A DNA stretch of 64,000 nt from Ancistrus triradiatus (lineage: Eukaryota > Chordata > Actinopteri > Siluriformes > Loricariidae): positions 170,001-234,000 of the forward strand of contig JAJAGP010000349.1 of the NCBI GenBank assembly GCA_025084515.1. Direction: 5' to 3'. Positions within the stretch are counted from its first letter, which is position 1, and each line of letters begins with the position of its first letter. This document shows positions 48,310 through 59,270 of the stretch, one piece after another. Both the position numbers and the translations under genes were made by a program. The notes beneath the pieces are model-generated. The model was not told the origin of the DNA, did not search any database, and saw only the letters and a program-made list of their open reading frames with translations.

Positions 48310-48900
48310 GGAATGGTTAGAATTCGAGGCCCGGAGGCTGTGTCCTAATTCTGGTTCGCTGTAGCATATTAATTTTCTGCAGTTCATAATAGGACTTCCC
48401 GTCCCTGCAGCACATCACAAATTGGATCAATTTTCATAATCTGTCATTGTTGGCCAGAGATGCGTTCCGTCTCCCGAAGGGCTATCGATCTCCTTCTGCC
48501 TCCAACACTCAACCTCGCTTCTTCTCATCTCACCTCGCCTCGTCTCGTCTCGTCTGACACACAAACCACACAAAGAACAAACGAGTACCAGTCTAAAGCT
48601 AAAGCTACCGGTGTGAGACAGAGCGCTAGTGCCCGAGTCAGGACTACAACAACCAGGGCCCTCCTGCCTGTCAGTTATGGATGGACTGGGCGGAGCTTAT
48701 CATCATCTGTACCATAGCATTTCATTTACAGTATGGTAGAGTTTCTCCATAAGTACTGTATCCCAAAATATAACGCAAGCCTTCAAAGCATCATCAGCTA
48801 CTGAATATATAATGATTAGCTTCCTCACTGGCACAAGGGAAACGGAGGCTGCAGGTAGAGGCAAACATCAGATAGGAAAGACACGGAGCGTAAAGTGGGA
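47331..48900. other. upstream intron of tenm1, no gene seen
   Basis: (TG)n at 48269-48306. At 48520-48555 a short CTCGTCTCGTCT repeat. The stretch 48350-48450 (CATATTAATTTTCTGCAG) is AT-core-rich and non-repetitive. Frames near 47440-47900 resemble no family I know. Confidence 0.5.
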
Positions 48901-48904
48901 GTGT

Positions 48905-49110
48905 AGCTCACATAGTGAGAGTTCAGGTAGCAAAAGTTCAGACAGCGAGAGTTCTGATAAAGAGAGTTCAGATAGCGAGGGTTCAGGTAGCAAGAGCTCA
49001 GATAGTGAAAGTTCAGATACCAAGAATTCAGACAAAAAGAGTTCAAATAGTGAGGGTTCAGGTAGCGAGAATTCGGTTAGCGAGAGTTCAGTAAGAGTTC
49101 AGGTAGCTAA
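48905..49110. repeat. 15-bp minisatellite (GTTCAGATAGCGAGA type)
   Basis: About 13 units of 15 bases. Because the period is divisible by three, one plus-strand frame encodes SSDSE-like pentapeptides (SGSKSSDSESSDKESSDSE), an acidic serine-rich repeat. It lacks any flanking coding similarity and is antisense to tenm1. Confidence 0.92.
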
Positions 49111-49489
49111 CACCATATAACGAATGACTGTTCTAACGAGCTTTAGTCGCAGTGCATGTGTGCATATTGTTAGTGTGTGTGTTGTGTGTACAGGGTAACA
49201 TTAACATTTCTGAAAATCCTGAATCCTAAATATTCCCTGCTACCTACACAGTGCATTATTTCATAAATCTGGAGTTCCATAATAACCCCGGTAACATTTA
49301 TCAAACTCAAAGAGACGTTTATTTAAAACAGAATTCTATTATTTCATCCTAAAATCTTTTTATCCTCCAGAAAAGACACAGGAAACTCAAATGTAATTGT
49401 ACAGAATAAAAGTCCCTTAAGTAGCAGTGTTTATGCAGAGTAATAAATATGAGTAATAAACGTGCTCACTGGAGTATTGTTATTAAAGC
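49111..49489. other. upstream intron of tenm1, no gene seen
   Basis: Short (TG)n-like words near 49170; otherwise AT-leaning unique sequence. Confidence 0.4.
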
Positions 49490-49675
49490 TCCATCACACA
49501 TCAAAGAGGCACAATGGCTGTGGGAAGCCAATGATGCCAACATGCATTATTAATGCCATCTGTCTTTCCACTAAAGACGGAGTTAAAGCAGCGGTCACAT
49601 TAAAGGAAAATTCTAAAATGCCTCCCAGCACCGGGCCGATACACGCTGGATCATTCCACTGAGCTGCAACAGTGA
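49490..49675. promoter_or_regulatory. candidate conserved non-coding block
   Basis: GGCACAATGGCTGTGGGAAG, CAACATGCATTATTAATGCC and GGTCACATTAAAGGAAAATT lie in non-repetitive sequence. ATGCATTATTAATGCC is a homeodomain/POU-like cluster. The texture resembles deeply conserved vertebrate non-coding elements, but conservation is not testable here. Confidence 0.3.
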
Positions 49676-49842
49676 CCCCTACTGACCCAGTGCTGGAACG
49701 ATCGAAATGAGTGTGTGAGAGACATTACTGTACTATTAACACTGCTGAGTCTCTCTCTCTGTCAGGCACACACACCCACACACACTTTTTCAGAGGATGT
49801 ATCCAACTGAGACCGCCGAGCAGAAAGAACGTACAGTCTGGA

Positions 49843-49844
<2 letters not shown>

Positions 49845-49925
<81 letters not shown>
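49845..49925. repeat. (CT)n(CA)n microsatellite
   Basis: A short CT run leads into about 68 bases of CA. Confidence 0.95.
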
Positions 49926-49928
<3 letters not shown>

Positions 49929-50954
49929 GAGAGTCAATAAAGCTCGCTCACTGTGAATCAGAGCTGTAACTCTGCTGAATGACTCAGACTGAATCAGAGG
50001 TGTGAAGAATAAAACAACTGCTCACTGTTCCACCAAATCCACAAGTACTGGCAACCCAGGAACACGGGGTCAAACTACCAGCCCTAATTCCCCTAGTCCT
50101 TCATCAACTGTGAGAAGGTTCCTTTATAAATGTATGATCTGATTTTTTACTGATCAAGCTCAGAGATTTGGGACGTCAACAACAACAACAGGACGGTCTG
50201 AGGAGGACTGAACCTCAACCTGAACCTGGAGCAATAAAACCTGTAGAATTCGATCGAGTCCCTGTACAGCACAGGCCTGAAGGAGGTTAGGCTAAAGGAG
50301 GCCCCTACAAGAGCACCCCCTTTTGGCAAAGTGGAGTGATGGCGGTCATCGTACCTTCATGCCTTCAGGATTGTCACAGAAGCCGAGACGCTCCGTTCCA
50401 ACTGTGATTGCTCTTCGATCTCATAAATTCAGAAACATCTCACGTCGTTTCCATGGAAACCGATTCAGATACGCCGCCCAGAGCGACCGCCGTCTGAACG
50501 GACTCTTCGTATTTTTCGTCTATAAATCAAGTCTAAGAAGGAAACCGCCGCAGTCTGAGTCGAATCCTGATCTGCACCCGATCCGAGGAGGGTTAATTAC
50601 ACGGCTCCGGTTCGAGAATCAGATCTGAGGGGTGAATATACCCGGGGTAAACAGGAAGCAGCGTCGGGGCGTATAGATTTTCCCCCCGAGACGGGAAGGC
50701 GAGTGAGAAAGGGGAGCGATTGAAATTCCTCTCAGTTTCAGGCTGGAAACACAGAAGCGCCAACCGGACTGAAGATAAGAAGAAGTGACACCGGCACAGC
50801 ATCACGCTCACGCTCTCGCTCTCTCTCACACCCTCTCTCTCTCTCTCGTCTCATTCTCATAAAAGCCGAGCCTCTGTACAGTAAGGTAGCTGTGCTATGA
50901 ACTCTGGGAGATGTAGTCCCAGTAACCGTTCTGGAAATTTCTCTCATGCCCCTT
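49926..50954. other. upstream intron of tenm1, no gene seen
   Basis: No exon recognised. CT-rich words cluster at 50810-50850. GATGTAGTCCCAGTAAC at about 50910 looks ordinary. Confidence 0.45.
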
Positions 50955-51260
50955 CTGCTTCCCAGCTTTTAATTCCGCTGGCACTGAGGGACAAACCTGT
51001 GCTCGTTTAATTATCGATAGATCAGTTAATGAGATCTCTATAGACCGGCGGCAAGAGAAACTCGCGCTGTTCAATATGCTCCATTAAGGATTTCGATCCT
51101 CGGCCACTCGTCGATAACGAACGCTCTCTCGTAACAGCGCTACATTCGCGCCTACTCCGGGGCGATTATCAGAATTTACGCTGTTCCGATTATCTGCGCA
51201 CAGATACGCAAGTGAACTGTTTGAATCTGCTTTAGCTACATCACAAAGCGTGGAGCAAAC
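50955..51260. promoter_or_regulatory. candidate conserved non-coding block
   Basis: AGCTTTTAATTCCGCTGGCA, CGTTTAATTATCGATAGATC, CAATATGCTCCATTAAGG and repeated GATTATC words (CGGGGCGATTATCAG, TTCCGATTATCTGC) occur without simple repeats. GATA (TTATC) and homeodomain cores are frequent. It adjoins the purine-rich array at 51273. Confidence 0.3.
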
Positions 51261-51272
51261 AGTCAGAAAGAT

Positions 51273-51990
51273 CTGCTAATGACACTCACAAGTGCTCCCC
51301 CAGTGGTTACTAAGTGAAACTACAGCCCATCCAAATGAAGTTTCACAGAACAAGGAGAGACAGGCTCAGAAGAGACAGCACAAGGAGAGACAACACAAGG
51401 AGAGACAGCACAAGGAGAGACAGCACAAGACAAGGAGGGAAAGGACAATGAGAGACAGGGTGAGGAGAGACAGCATAAGGAGAGATATGACAAAGAGAGA
51501 CAGGACAATGAGAGAGGGCGAGGAGAGACAAGACAAGACAAAAAGAGACAGGACAATGAGAGACAGGGCGAGGAGAGAGCACAAGGAAAGTCAGGGTGAG
51601 GAGAGACAGGACAAGAAGAACTGCCACAATAAACTGCTAATGACACTCACAAGTGCTCCCCCAGTGGCCACTAAATGAAACTACAGCATGTTCCAAAGAA
51701 GTTTCACAGAACAAGGAGAGACAGGGCCAGAAGAGACAGCACAAGGAGAGACAAAACAAAGAGAGACAGCACAAAGAGAGACAGCACAAGGAGAGACAGC
51801 ACAAGACAAGGAGGGAAAATACAATGAGAGACAGGGTGAGGAGAGAGAGGACAATGAGAAGCAGAACTATGACACACAGAAAGACAGGGTGAGGAGAGAC
51901 AGGACAAGGAGAACTGCCACAAAAAAACTGCTAATGACATTCACAAGTGCTCCCCAGTGGTTACTAATTGAAACTACAGTCCGTCCAAAT
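51273..51990. repeat. nested tandem duplication with 15-bp purine-rich units
   Basis: A leader of about 85 bases starting CTGCTAATGACACTCACAAG occurs at 51273, 51634 and 51928 (periods 361 and 294). After the first two, arrays of a 15-bp unit (AGAGACAGCACAAGG) follow, about 270 and 190 bases long. Plus-strand purines dominate. Frames through the array code Lys/Glu/Arg- or Leu/Ser/Cys-rich repeats and are not genes. Confidence 0.92.
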
Positions 51991-52389
51991 GAAGTTTCGC
52001 AGGTTTTCGAAACGTGTACATTTCAAACGCTGCCGAGGGAACAAACTTTGTGCACCCTCCCAGAGTTCTGTTTCCATGGAAACCTTTCATCCCATACGCC
52101 TCCGCCAGACGAGGCTTCTACCGCCAAAAAGAAAATTGTCCTGAACATCTTCATCCTCCAGAAAATGACTTCGTATTAGAAGGTTCTCAAAGTTTCCGCC
52201 GCTCCACGGCGGGCCCCCGAGCGTCGGCGCGGTGGAGTCAGGAGCCGGGAGAGGGAGTAATAGCTCATCATGGGAAAATTGGTGTGGACAGCAGGAGGAG
52301 AGACGATGTGTGACTTTAACACAGCCAGAAAATTACAGTCTTTCACCATAAAGACTGCAATTCATCCGGAAAAAGGTCAGGAGAGGTAC
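51991..52389. other. upstream intron of tenm1, no gene seen
   Basis: The third leader copy runs out at about 52010. GC-rich patch at 52195-52250. No exon recognised. Confidence 0.45.

Positions 52390-52441
<52 letters not shown>
52390..52441. repeat. (GA)n microsatellite
   Basis: About 50 bases of GA with one AAAG break. Confidence 0.92.
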
Positions 52442-52444
<3 letters not shown>

Positions 52445-52489
52445 GCATGAGGACAGACAGGCGACAAAGACAGACTGGGGAAGACTGAG

Positions 52490-52805
52490 AGCATGAAGAG
52501 AGACAGATGCAGAGTAAGAACAGACAGCATTAAGACAGACAGCACAAGGAGAGGACAGACGGGGAGAGCAGAGACATTAAAAAGACAGTGCATGAAGACA
52601 GGCAGGCTGTGGACAGAAAAGGCAAGGAGAGACGGGGCAAGGAGAGACGGGGCAAGGAGAGACGGGGCAAGGAGAGACGGGGCAAGGAGAGACAGGACAA
52701 GGAGAGACAGGGCAAGAAGAGACAAGACCAGAAGAGGCAGGGCCAGAAGGGACAGCATAAGGAGAGGCAGGGCAATGAGAGAGACAAGGCAAAGAGAGGC
52801 AGGTA
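52490..52805. repeat. 15-bp minisatellite, AGGAGAGACGGGGCA type
   Basis: From about 52617 a unit of 15 bases (AAGGAGAGACGGGGC) repeats about a dozen times, at first perfectly, then with changes (ACAGGACAAG). It is related to the units at 51350-51910. The lead-in from 52490 has looser AGACAG repeats. Confidence 0.92.
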
Positions 52806-53630
52806 ATTATACATACAAATTAGTACATTTAAAGACATTTTATACCTGTCCTAAGTGAACGCTCCGCCCACACACCTGTTCTCTATTCAATCAGTGACGA
52901 AGAGATGGAGACTTTGATACTGACACAAAGACGCAGGGCTAGCCGTGGTTTTGCGTGACTTTCCTCCTAAGCCATGGTATTGCGTAATAAATCCTGGTGC
53001 CGTGTTCGGTCGCGGTTAGCAAACAGCAACGTTAGCGGCTCAAAGCAGAGCAGGAGCCTGATTTAAGATGGTGCTTTAACACAACAATAGCGCACTGAGC
53101 TAAACGTTTAAGGATGAATTATGAAGTCCATCACTGCAGTACACACGTGTGTAAGAGTGTGAGTGTGTGTGTGTAAGTGTGTGTGTGTGTGTGTGTGAGA
53201 TGCAGCATTTTACCACTTAGCTTGTGTGTGTGGGCGTGTGTAAGTGTTTTATCATTTAGCAAGTGTGTGTGTGTCTGTGTTGCAGCACTGCCACTCGGCA
53301 TGTGTGTGGGCGTGTGTGTGTTAGAGGCAGCAGCATGTGTGTGTGAAGTGTTCTTCCATTTATAGTCTATGTAAGGTCGAGTGTGTGTGTGTGTATCATT
53401 AGTGCTGCTTTAGTACATCGTCTTTATATTCTCTATTGTTATATTTAATAAGATCTAATAGTTTTATTTTATATTTATTGTTTTTTCTGTTTTTAATCTC
53501 AATCTGTATTCTAAATCCGTTCTGCAAACACATTCACTTAAACTTTACTATTATTAAATGTATCATTAGTATTGTATTTTTATTATTGCATTTACTTTAT
53601 TATTATTATTGTTATTTTTATTAGTATTTT

Positions 53631-53662
<32 letters not shown>

Positions 53663-53880
53663 GTTATTATATTTTCATTATATAATTTATTTTATCATCA
53701 TTTTATTATATTGGTTTATTATCATTAGATTCATTATTATTTTTATTGTATATGTAATTATTATTATTATTATTATTATTATTGTTTTTATCAGGTTATG
53801 GAACAGATTCGAGCTGGACTTGAAGAAACTGGACTGGATTTTGAACAAAATGGGTTGCATTAAATGCAGTAAATGAGACA
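52806..53880. other. upstream intron of tenm1 with TG words and AT-rich tract
   Basis: Interrupted TG tracts at 53150-53395, and (ATT)n-rich sequence at 53580-53790 with clean runs at 53630-53662 and 53757-53787. No exon recognised. Confidence 0.6.
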
Positions 53881-54089
53881 GAGTGGCTCCTGATGGCAGG
53901 TCCTTAGAGTCTGGGTGTGAATGTTAGGTGAGGTGAGCAAGGTGAAGTTGTGTTTTGTTTTGTTTTCGGGATGGGGTCCTGTCCTGGATATAGCTCCACC
54001 TCCAACCAGTTGACTCTCCGTTAGACTCCAGACACTCCCAAGCGACTCTGACTGGGCTTAGAGGGGTTAAGTGGGAAGATCTGCTTTAG

Positions 54090-54415
54090 TTTGCTTTGTA
54101 AATGTAATTGGATTTGACCGGATTAGATGAAATGGAATACAGAACAGATTAGAGCTGCACTGAATCGAACTGGAGTGGAAGTGGGTTTGATGGAATGGAC
54201 TGTGAGCAGATTATCGCAGATCGGACCGGCTGAAACCGGAGTTGTGTTACATGGAACCGGATTACAAGGAAGTGGATCAGACTAGGGATGAATGGAGTTG
54301 AGATTTGACTAGACTGGACTGGACTAGACTGGGATCGAACAGAATTGATGGAGGTGTGATTGGATGAGATCAGACTGTGCAGGGCTGACTGGACTGAAGC
54401 TGAGTGGTTTATTAA
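54090..54415. repeat. degenerate pentanucleotide array (GACTG/GATTG/GAACC)
   Basis: GACTGGACTGGACTAGACTG and related words with a five-base rhythm cover about 320 bases with much divergence. It gives short, meaningless frames. Confidence 0.65.
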
Positions 54416-54588
54416 GAGGAATGTGAATTGTTCTCGAGAGACGTGCAAAAGAAAAACAAGAAACGCATTACTGTGTGTTTGTTTGTGTGTGTGTGTGTGT
54501 GTGTGTTTAACTATAATGAGGTTCCACTGTGATCAGACGTTAAATTCACACCAGCTATAACTGTTAACACAATACTGCTCCCTAATGT

Positions 54589-54591
<3 letters not shown>

Positions 54592-54649
<58 letters not shown>

Positions 54650-54738
54650 GGCCACCTGCTTCACGCTTCATACACACCGTGATTTAAAGAGAGCTGCAGA
54701 AAGCAGTGTACACGACTGTGGCGTTTAACTGAGCATTG

Positions 54739-54782
<44 letters not shown>
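54592..54782. repeat. two (CA)n microsatellites
   Basis: CA tracts at 54591-54646 and 54741-54781. A shorter (TG)n lies just upstream at 54485-54507. Confidence 0.94.
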
Positions 54783-54784
<2 letters not shown>

Positions 54785-55122
54785 CTGTATAATTCCATCC
54801 CCGTTGTGTTTAGGTTTCTTATTTGGTTCCTCTCTTTAATTTCCCGGTGGAGCTTCATAAACTCTACCATAGTGTATAAAACAAGCACACAAACATAAAT
54901 GACTCTAAAAGTGCAGCACATTTCAAAAACTGATTAAAAAAACAATCCAAAAATCAGATCTGGTTTTAAAACACATAATCAGATTTGTTCATGCGGTTAT
55001 TTTATTTTCATAAGTGTTTCTGTGTGTATTATAAGTATTTCATTTATTGTTAGCAATGATTTGCTGAATTTATTTACTCATTCCTTCACTTACACACACA
55101 GAGAATCTCACACACCTACGGG
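54783..55122. other. upstream intron of tenm1, no gene seen
   Basis: AT-leaning sequence without recognised repeats. Confidence 0.45.
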
Positions 55123-55510
55123 CATGATTTTGGAGGCGGATGGAAACCAGAGTGTCTGAAGAACATGCCAAACCCCAGACAAACAGCAACCTGAGTTCTA
55201 CCCGAGTCCTGAAGCTGTGCACCAACAACAATTTTGTGTCTAACCTCCTGGCTTAATCCATTAACTGTGCTTGGGTGGAGCAGATCCAGTTCACGTCTCC
55301 GGGGCATAACTGGCAGCACAGCGCACAAGGCGGGACTAAAACTAGCCGGGACCAGTCCATCACTGGGCACACACAAACACATACTCACTCGCACTGGAAC
55401 ACTTGAGACACCAGTTAACCTAATGCATGGTTTTGGCATCTGCTAGAAAAATGCACACATACATGGGGAGAACATGCAAATTCCAGCCCAACTCCAGTCC
55501 ACTGCGGGAC
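55123..55510 (-). mobile_element. tRNA-derived SINE(s), reverse orientation, degraded
   Basis: GGGACCAGTCCATCACTGGG, AACACTTGAGACACCAGTTA, GTTAACCTAATGCATGG and GGGGAGAACATGCAAATTCC are, in order, the body of a common teleost SINE read on the minus strand. The part 55123-55230 looks like the end of another copy (GGAAACCAGAG, ACAGCAACCTGAG). No intact promoter boxes. Confidence 0.65.
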
Positions 55511-55539
55511 CAGAAGGGGTCGCTGCTGATACCATGACA

Positions 55540-55802
55540 TAGTACGAGGCGCTTAGGCGGTGAAACGGCAATATGCCACAGTCGCACCCCAGAAACCTGT
55601 GTACAAGCCTTATCGGTGCCTTCAGGCTGGCTTGGGCGTCACACAGACACGATCAACGGACTGAGGGAGGGAAGGGTGGGCGAGGACCATCCCTGAGAGC
55701 TTTCCAGACCTGCGATGGACTGGCGCCCCGTTCCGGGGACATGAACTCCGGCATAGACTCCGAACATCCATAACCCTGACCAGGAGCTTAAAACAACAAA
55801 AC

Positions 55803-55835
<33 letters not shown>
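55540..55835 (+). mobile_element. tRNA-derived SINE, plus strand, with (AAT)n tail
   Basis: A decayed tRNA-like head is followed by GGGCGTCACACAGACACGAT, CTGCGATGGACTGGCGCCCC, CCGGGGACATGAACTCCGGC and CCATAACCCTGACCAGGAG, then an AAT-rich tail (55800-55832). This order and tail are typical of a teleost SINE. It ends about 130 bases before the CpG block. Confidence 0.72.
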
Positions 55836-55959
55836 ACGAATGCAGTGTGACGTCATTACTGTAGGTATATTGATGTCACTGATTATTATTGATACATACT
55901 ATTATAGAATAACAGAATCTCGTTCGTCTGCGTGTTGTGACGTCATATCCATCATCACG

Positions 55960-56430
55960 GTACCGGTTTCAGTCCGCGTCGCGCGCGTGGATGGGCTTTG
56001 ATCAACCTTGATCGATCCGATCTATTGATACACACCGCGCACGAGCCTCTAACACCTGTGCTCGTGCCAACACACACACACACAGAGAACCGCAGTCCTC
56101 GCGCACGGCCGCGCTGCCATTAAGATAAACACCCATGCGTGTGCGTGCGTGTAATCGGTCTTACCTTCTCCGATGCACGCGCGCGGTGGTGGCAGTGGCG
56201 GCGGCGTCACGCGCGGCTGTGATGAAAGGGAGTCGGCTCGCATGTCCGGCGCGCGCTCCGTGCTTTGTGCTTCTTTTTTTTTTTTTAATCTCTCGGCTCG
56301 CGCTTTATCCGTCCGGGGAGTCGCGAGACATGCGAGCTCCGGTCCGGCAGCAGCGCGAGGCTTCAGTTACCGGGAAACAACGCGTGCACGCACACACACA
56401 CTCACGAGCGCACCAGAGCTGCACTTAGTA
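55960..56430 (-). promoter_or_regulatory. tenm1: CpG-rich block, candidate tenm1 promoter
   Basis: The stretch contains by far the densest CpG in the window (CGCGTCGCGCGCGTGG, CACGCGCGCGG, CGGCGCGCGCTCCG, CGTCCGGGGAGTCGCGAG), whereas most of the rest is CpG-poor. A minus-strand splice donor, GAGAAG/GTAAGACC, lies inside it. No TATA box was seen. It is 19.5 kb upstream of the first coding exon in the right orientation. This fits a CpG-island promoter with a first exon, but transcription cannot be shown from the sequence. Confidence 0.55.
56165..56400 (-). other. tenm1: predicted first exon (5' leader) of tenm1
   Basis: The exon end is placed at 56165 by the donor GGAGAAG/GTAAGACC (GT at 56163-56164); the start at about 56400 is a guess. 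On the minus strand it has an ATG at 56331 with an eight-codon frame ending at 56305 (MSRDSPDG), a poly-A stretch near 56275-56286, and an ATG at 56243 that stays open to the donor (MRADSLSSQPRVTPPPLPPP and six more codons plus one base). If spliced to an acceptor two bases before the coding ATG, that frame joins tenm1 in frame. Alternatively both ATGs are upstream frames in a leader. Confidence 0.42.
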
Positions 56431-57104
56431 TGTGCGTGTGCGTGAGAGAGCATGCGTGAGCGAGTGTGTGTGCGCACAGGGTTGCCAGATTGCACAGACT
56501 GTTCCCCAGACTCAATTACAGAATTAACCCAGCCCAGAAGGCGGAGCTTACGAATACGTGGTGGTTCGATACGATGTTTATATCGATACCGCGATATGCA
56601 GTCGATCGTCACGTTGAGTTTGGCATGTTCTTTTTGTTCCTGAGTGGATTTAGTCCTTACTTTGAATTACCACGCCCACCTATGCTGTTACTTAACTAAT
56701 GAGTCACTGTCCTGATCATTATTAGAAATATTAAACATAACTGCGTTGTTGGGCCTCAGTCTAAAACCCACCACTGCGCTCTGGCTCTAGTATTGACAGG
56801 TCTGGCAACACAAGCAGGTGTGATTGCTGTGTCTAAAGAGGGGAGGCTGGATGGGGGATCATCACCAGCACTGCAGCAGCAGTCCCACTTGGTCATGTGA
56901 TTCACCCGGGCATTCCGGGATGGACATCAGATTCCCCGCAACGCTGACCTGAACAACCAGGGGTTAAATAAGAGGAATGAAAGGCAGTTTGTGTAAAAGG
57001 CCCCAATGGGGAGGTTAAGGATTGATCTGGCAACTCTGAGAGGGTTACAAAAGCTGCTGACAGGAAGGCTGGACTGTAGTACCTACATAGATTAGATGAA
57101 TTCA
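56431..57104. other. upstream flank, no gene seen
   Basis: GC content falls off after 56480. No repeat or exon recognised. Confidence 0.45.
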
Positions 57105-57345
57105 TTTGCATATCCACTTAATCCAATTCAGGGTTATGGGGCAGGCCTAACCAGCACCACAGGCTGCAAGGTGAGAACCAACCCTAGATAGGGTACCAAT
57201 CCATCACAGGACATGGACACACACACACACACACACACAAAACAATTGATCTAAGGTATGTGTTTGGAATGTGGGAGAACATGCAAACTCCACCCAGACA
57301 GCAGCCGAACCAGGACTTGAACCCAGTTTCTAAAGCTGAACTAAG
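57105..57345 (-). mobile_element. tRNA-derived SINE, reverse orientation
   Basis: CATATCCACTTAATCCAATT, GATAGGGTACCAATCCATCA, a CA tract (57217-57240), GGGAGAACATGCAAACTCCA and AGGACTTGAACCCAG follow each other as in the reversed form of a common teleost SINE, the last being a box B-like piece. The middle is shortened. Confidence 0.7.
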
Positions 57346-57354
57346 CAGATTTGG

Positions 57355-58030
57355 ATATTATACTCTCAATGGTTTACATTAATAATTCAATATTAATGCT
57401 TTTTTATCCGTACATGAATATATTTATTACATTTATTTTATGTTTTACAATTTTGTTTTTTAAAGAAATTAGCATGTTCTTGTTGGTCTAAATGAATGAG
57501 TAGATATTGATATTTATTAACTTATTTAATGTAGAACACATTTTTATTAAGCTAAATAATATTTAATATATTTACTTTAAAAATGTAATAAAATTTTGGA
57601 TTTTTTTAAATAAACTATGTTCTTAAAATGTTGGTTTTAATAGATAATTAGGTATTAATAGACTACTTATTAATTTTTTTTTTTATGTGTAGAACACTAT
57701 GAACTTAAGTAATATTTAATATATTTATTACATTTTTCATACAATTTCGGATTTTCTACAATAAATTATGTTCTTGTTGGTTTAAACTAACGATTAGATA
57801 TTTTTAATGTAGAACACATTTCTATTAACTTAAATGATATGCCGAATATTTATTCATTTTTTAAATACAATTTCGATTTTTGTAAAATAAATTATTACGT
57901 TCTGGTTTAAATGAATGATTAGATACTAACATTTATTTACTGTTTTTAATGTAGAACACATTTTTATTAACGTGAATGATATTTCATATATCCATTTAAA
58001 ATTTTAGGATTTTTAAAAATGAACTGATAA
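57355..58030. repeat. AT-rich tandem repeat, about 5 units
   Basis: GTAGAACAC starts at 57532, 57689, 57809 and 57951 (spacings 157, 120 and 142). It is followed by TTTTTATTAA, then GATATTTAATATAT-like, AATTTCGGATTTT and GTTCTTGTTGGTTTAAA blocks in the same order in each unit. Units differ by indels. The array is over 80 percent AT and unlike other repeats here. Confidence 0.8.
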
Positions 58031-59062
58031 TATCTGTAAGCACCTCATTAATTAATTTAGTATTAACTCCCCTTGTTTTACACATGAACGCCGTTCGGCC
58101 CCCTGTGTGCGCATGCGCGCCATCTCCTGCAGCATCCACAGGGTTGCCAGATTGCGCCGTTTCCCTGTTCCTGGGTTTTGTTGAGTCATATTTGAACAGG
58201 ATTGATGCTGAGTGTCAAAAACACTCACATACGTTAAACAAAACACATTTCTCCATCTGTGTTCATTACTTTATTATATAATCGTCTTTATAGTGCAGAT
58301 TAAAATAGAATCGATTATAATATAACAGTATAATGGGATTTAAAGGGACTCTATTTGTAGAGTGATTTTAAAGCTTTATTTTCTATTAGCGCTCAGTGAT
58401 GAGGAGAAGATCTCCCACCATGAAGCTCAGAGGGAGCGAGCCTCAGGAAGAACCCGGTCTCAGCAGGATAGCTATAGGCTCCTGTGATCACCCCCAGTAA
58501 CCATGGGACTTTAAAATTAAGATAAATAATGATTTATGGTCTCAAAGGCCTCAGCATGGCAGAAGAGGAAACGTGTAGAAACTCGACAAGAATATACATG
58601 TAGTGCACCTCATTATTAGTCCAGCATGTCGACTATAGGGGGCAAAATGTAAATCTTTAGGTGCCCGTGTACAACGTGAGAGGGTAAATGGATATTAAAT
58701 GCCCCCTGTTGGTCATGAGGTGCATTACACCATATTTTACAGAGCGCTATACTATATCACACACATACACTTTAATCCTAAACCGTTATCTACGTAGTAG
58801 GGACACACACACACACACAGTAAACGGTCATGCTAACGGCTACTGCTTTGTAATGTTCCTAATTACACAAGAAACACGAATCAGATGAATATGAGTAAAT
58901 GAATACACATGAGAAGCAACTAGTGTGTGTGTGTGTGTCTGTGGTTCGCTAGCGATGCTAAACGGTCCCTCGGCAGTCAGCTGGCATTAGCATCTCAAAG
59001 TCTGAACATGCATCACACTTCAGTACGAATACATGCAGAGCATGAAAACATCCACCCGTCCA

Positions 59063-59093
<31 letters not shown>

Positions 59094-59233
59094 CCACTGT
59101 GAGGTTTCATTACCGATATGACACAGCTCATCCTTCTTCACACACTCGCACACACAAACACAAAGTTCGAAGCGTGTAGATTCTCTTTTTCTTTTCAAAG
59201 CCGTAGAATGTGCTGATAAGAGAGAGATCGAAC

Positions 59234-59270
<37 letters not shown>

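Noticed and set aside
51292..52858. Lys/Arg/Glu-rich and Leu/Ser/Cys-rich frames
   Set aside because: They follow the 15-bp purine-rich minisatellite in different frames, without any non-repeat domain.
55116..55834. Frames in the 55 kb region as proteins
   Set aside because: The DNA is SINE sequence in both orientations; the frames match SINE bodies, not proteins.
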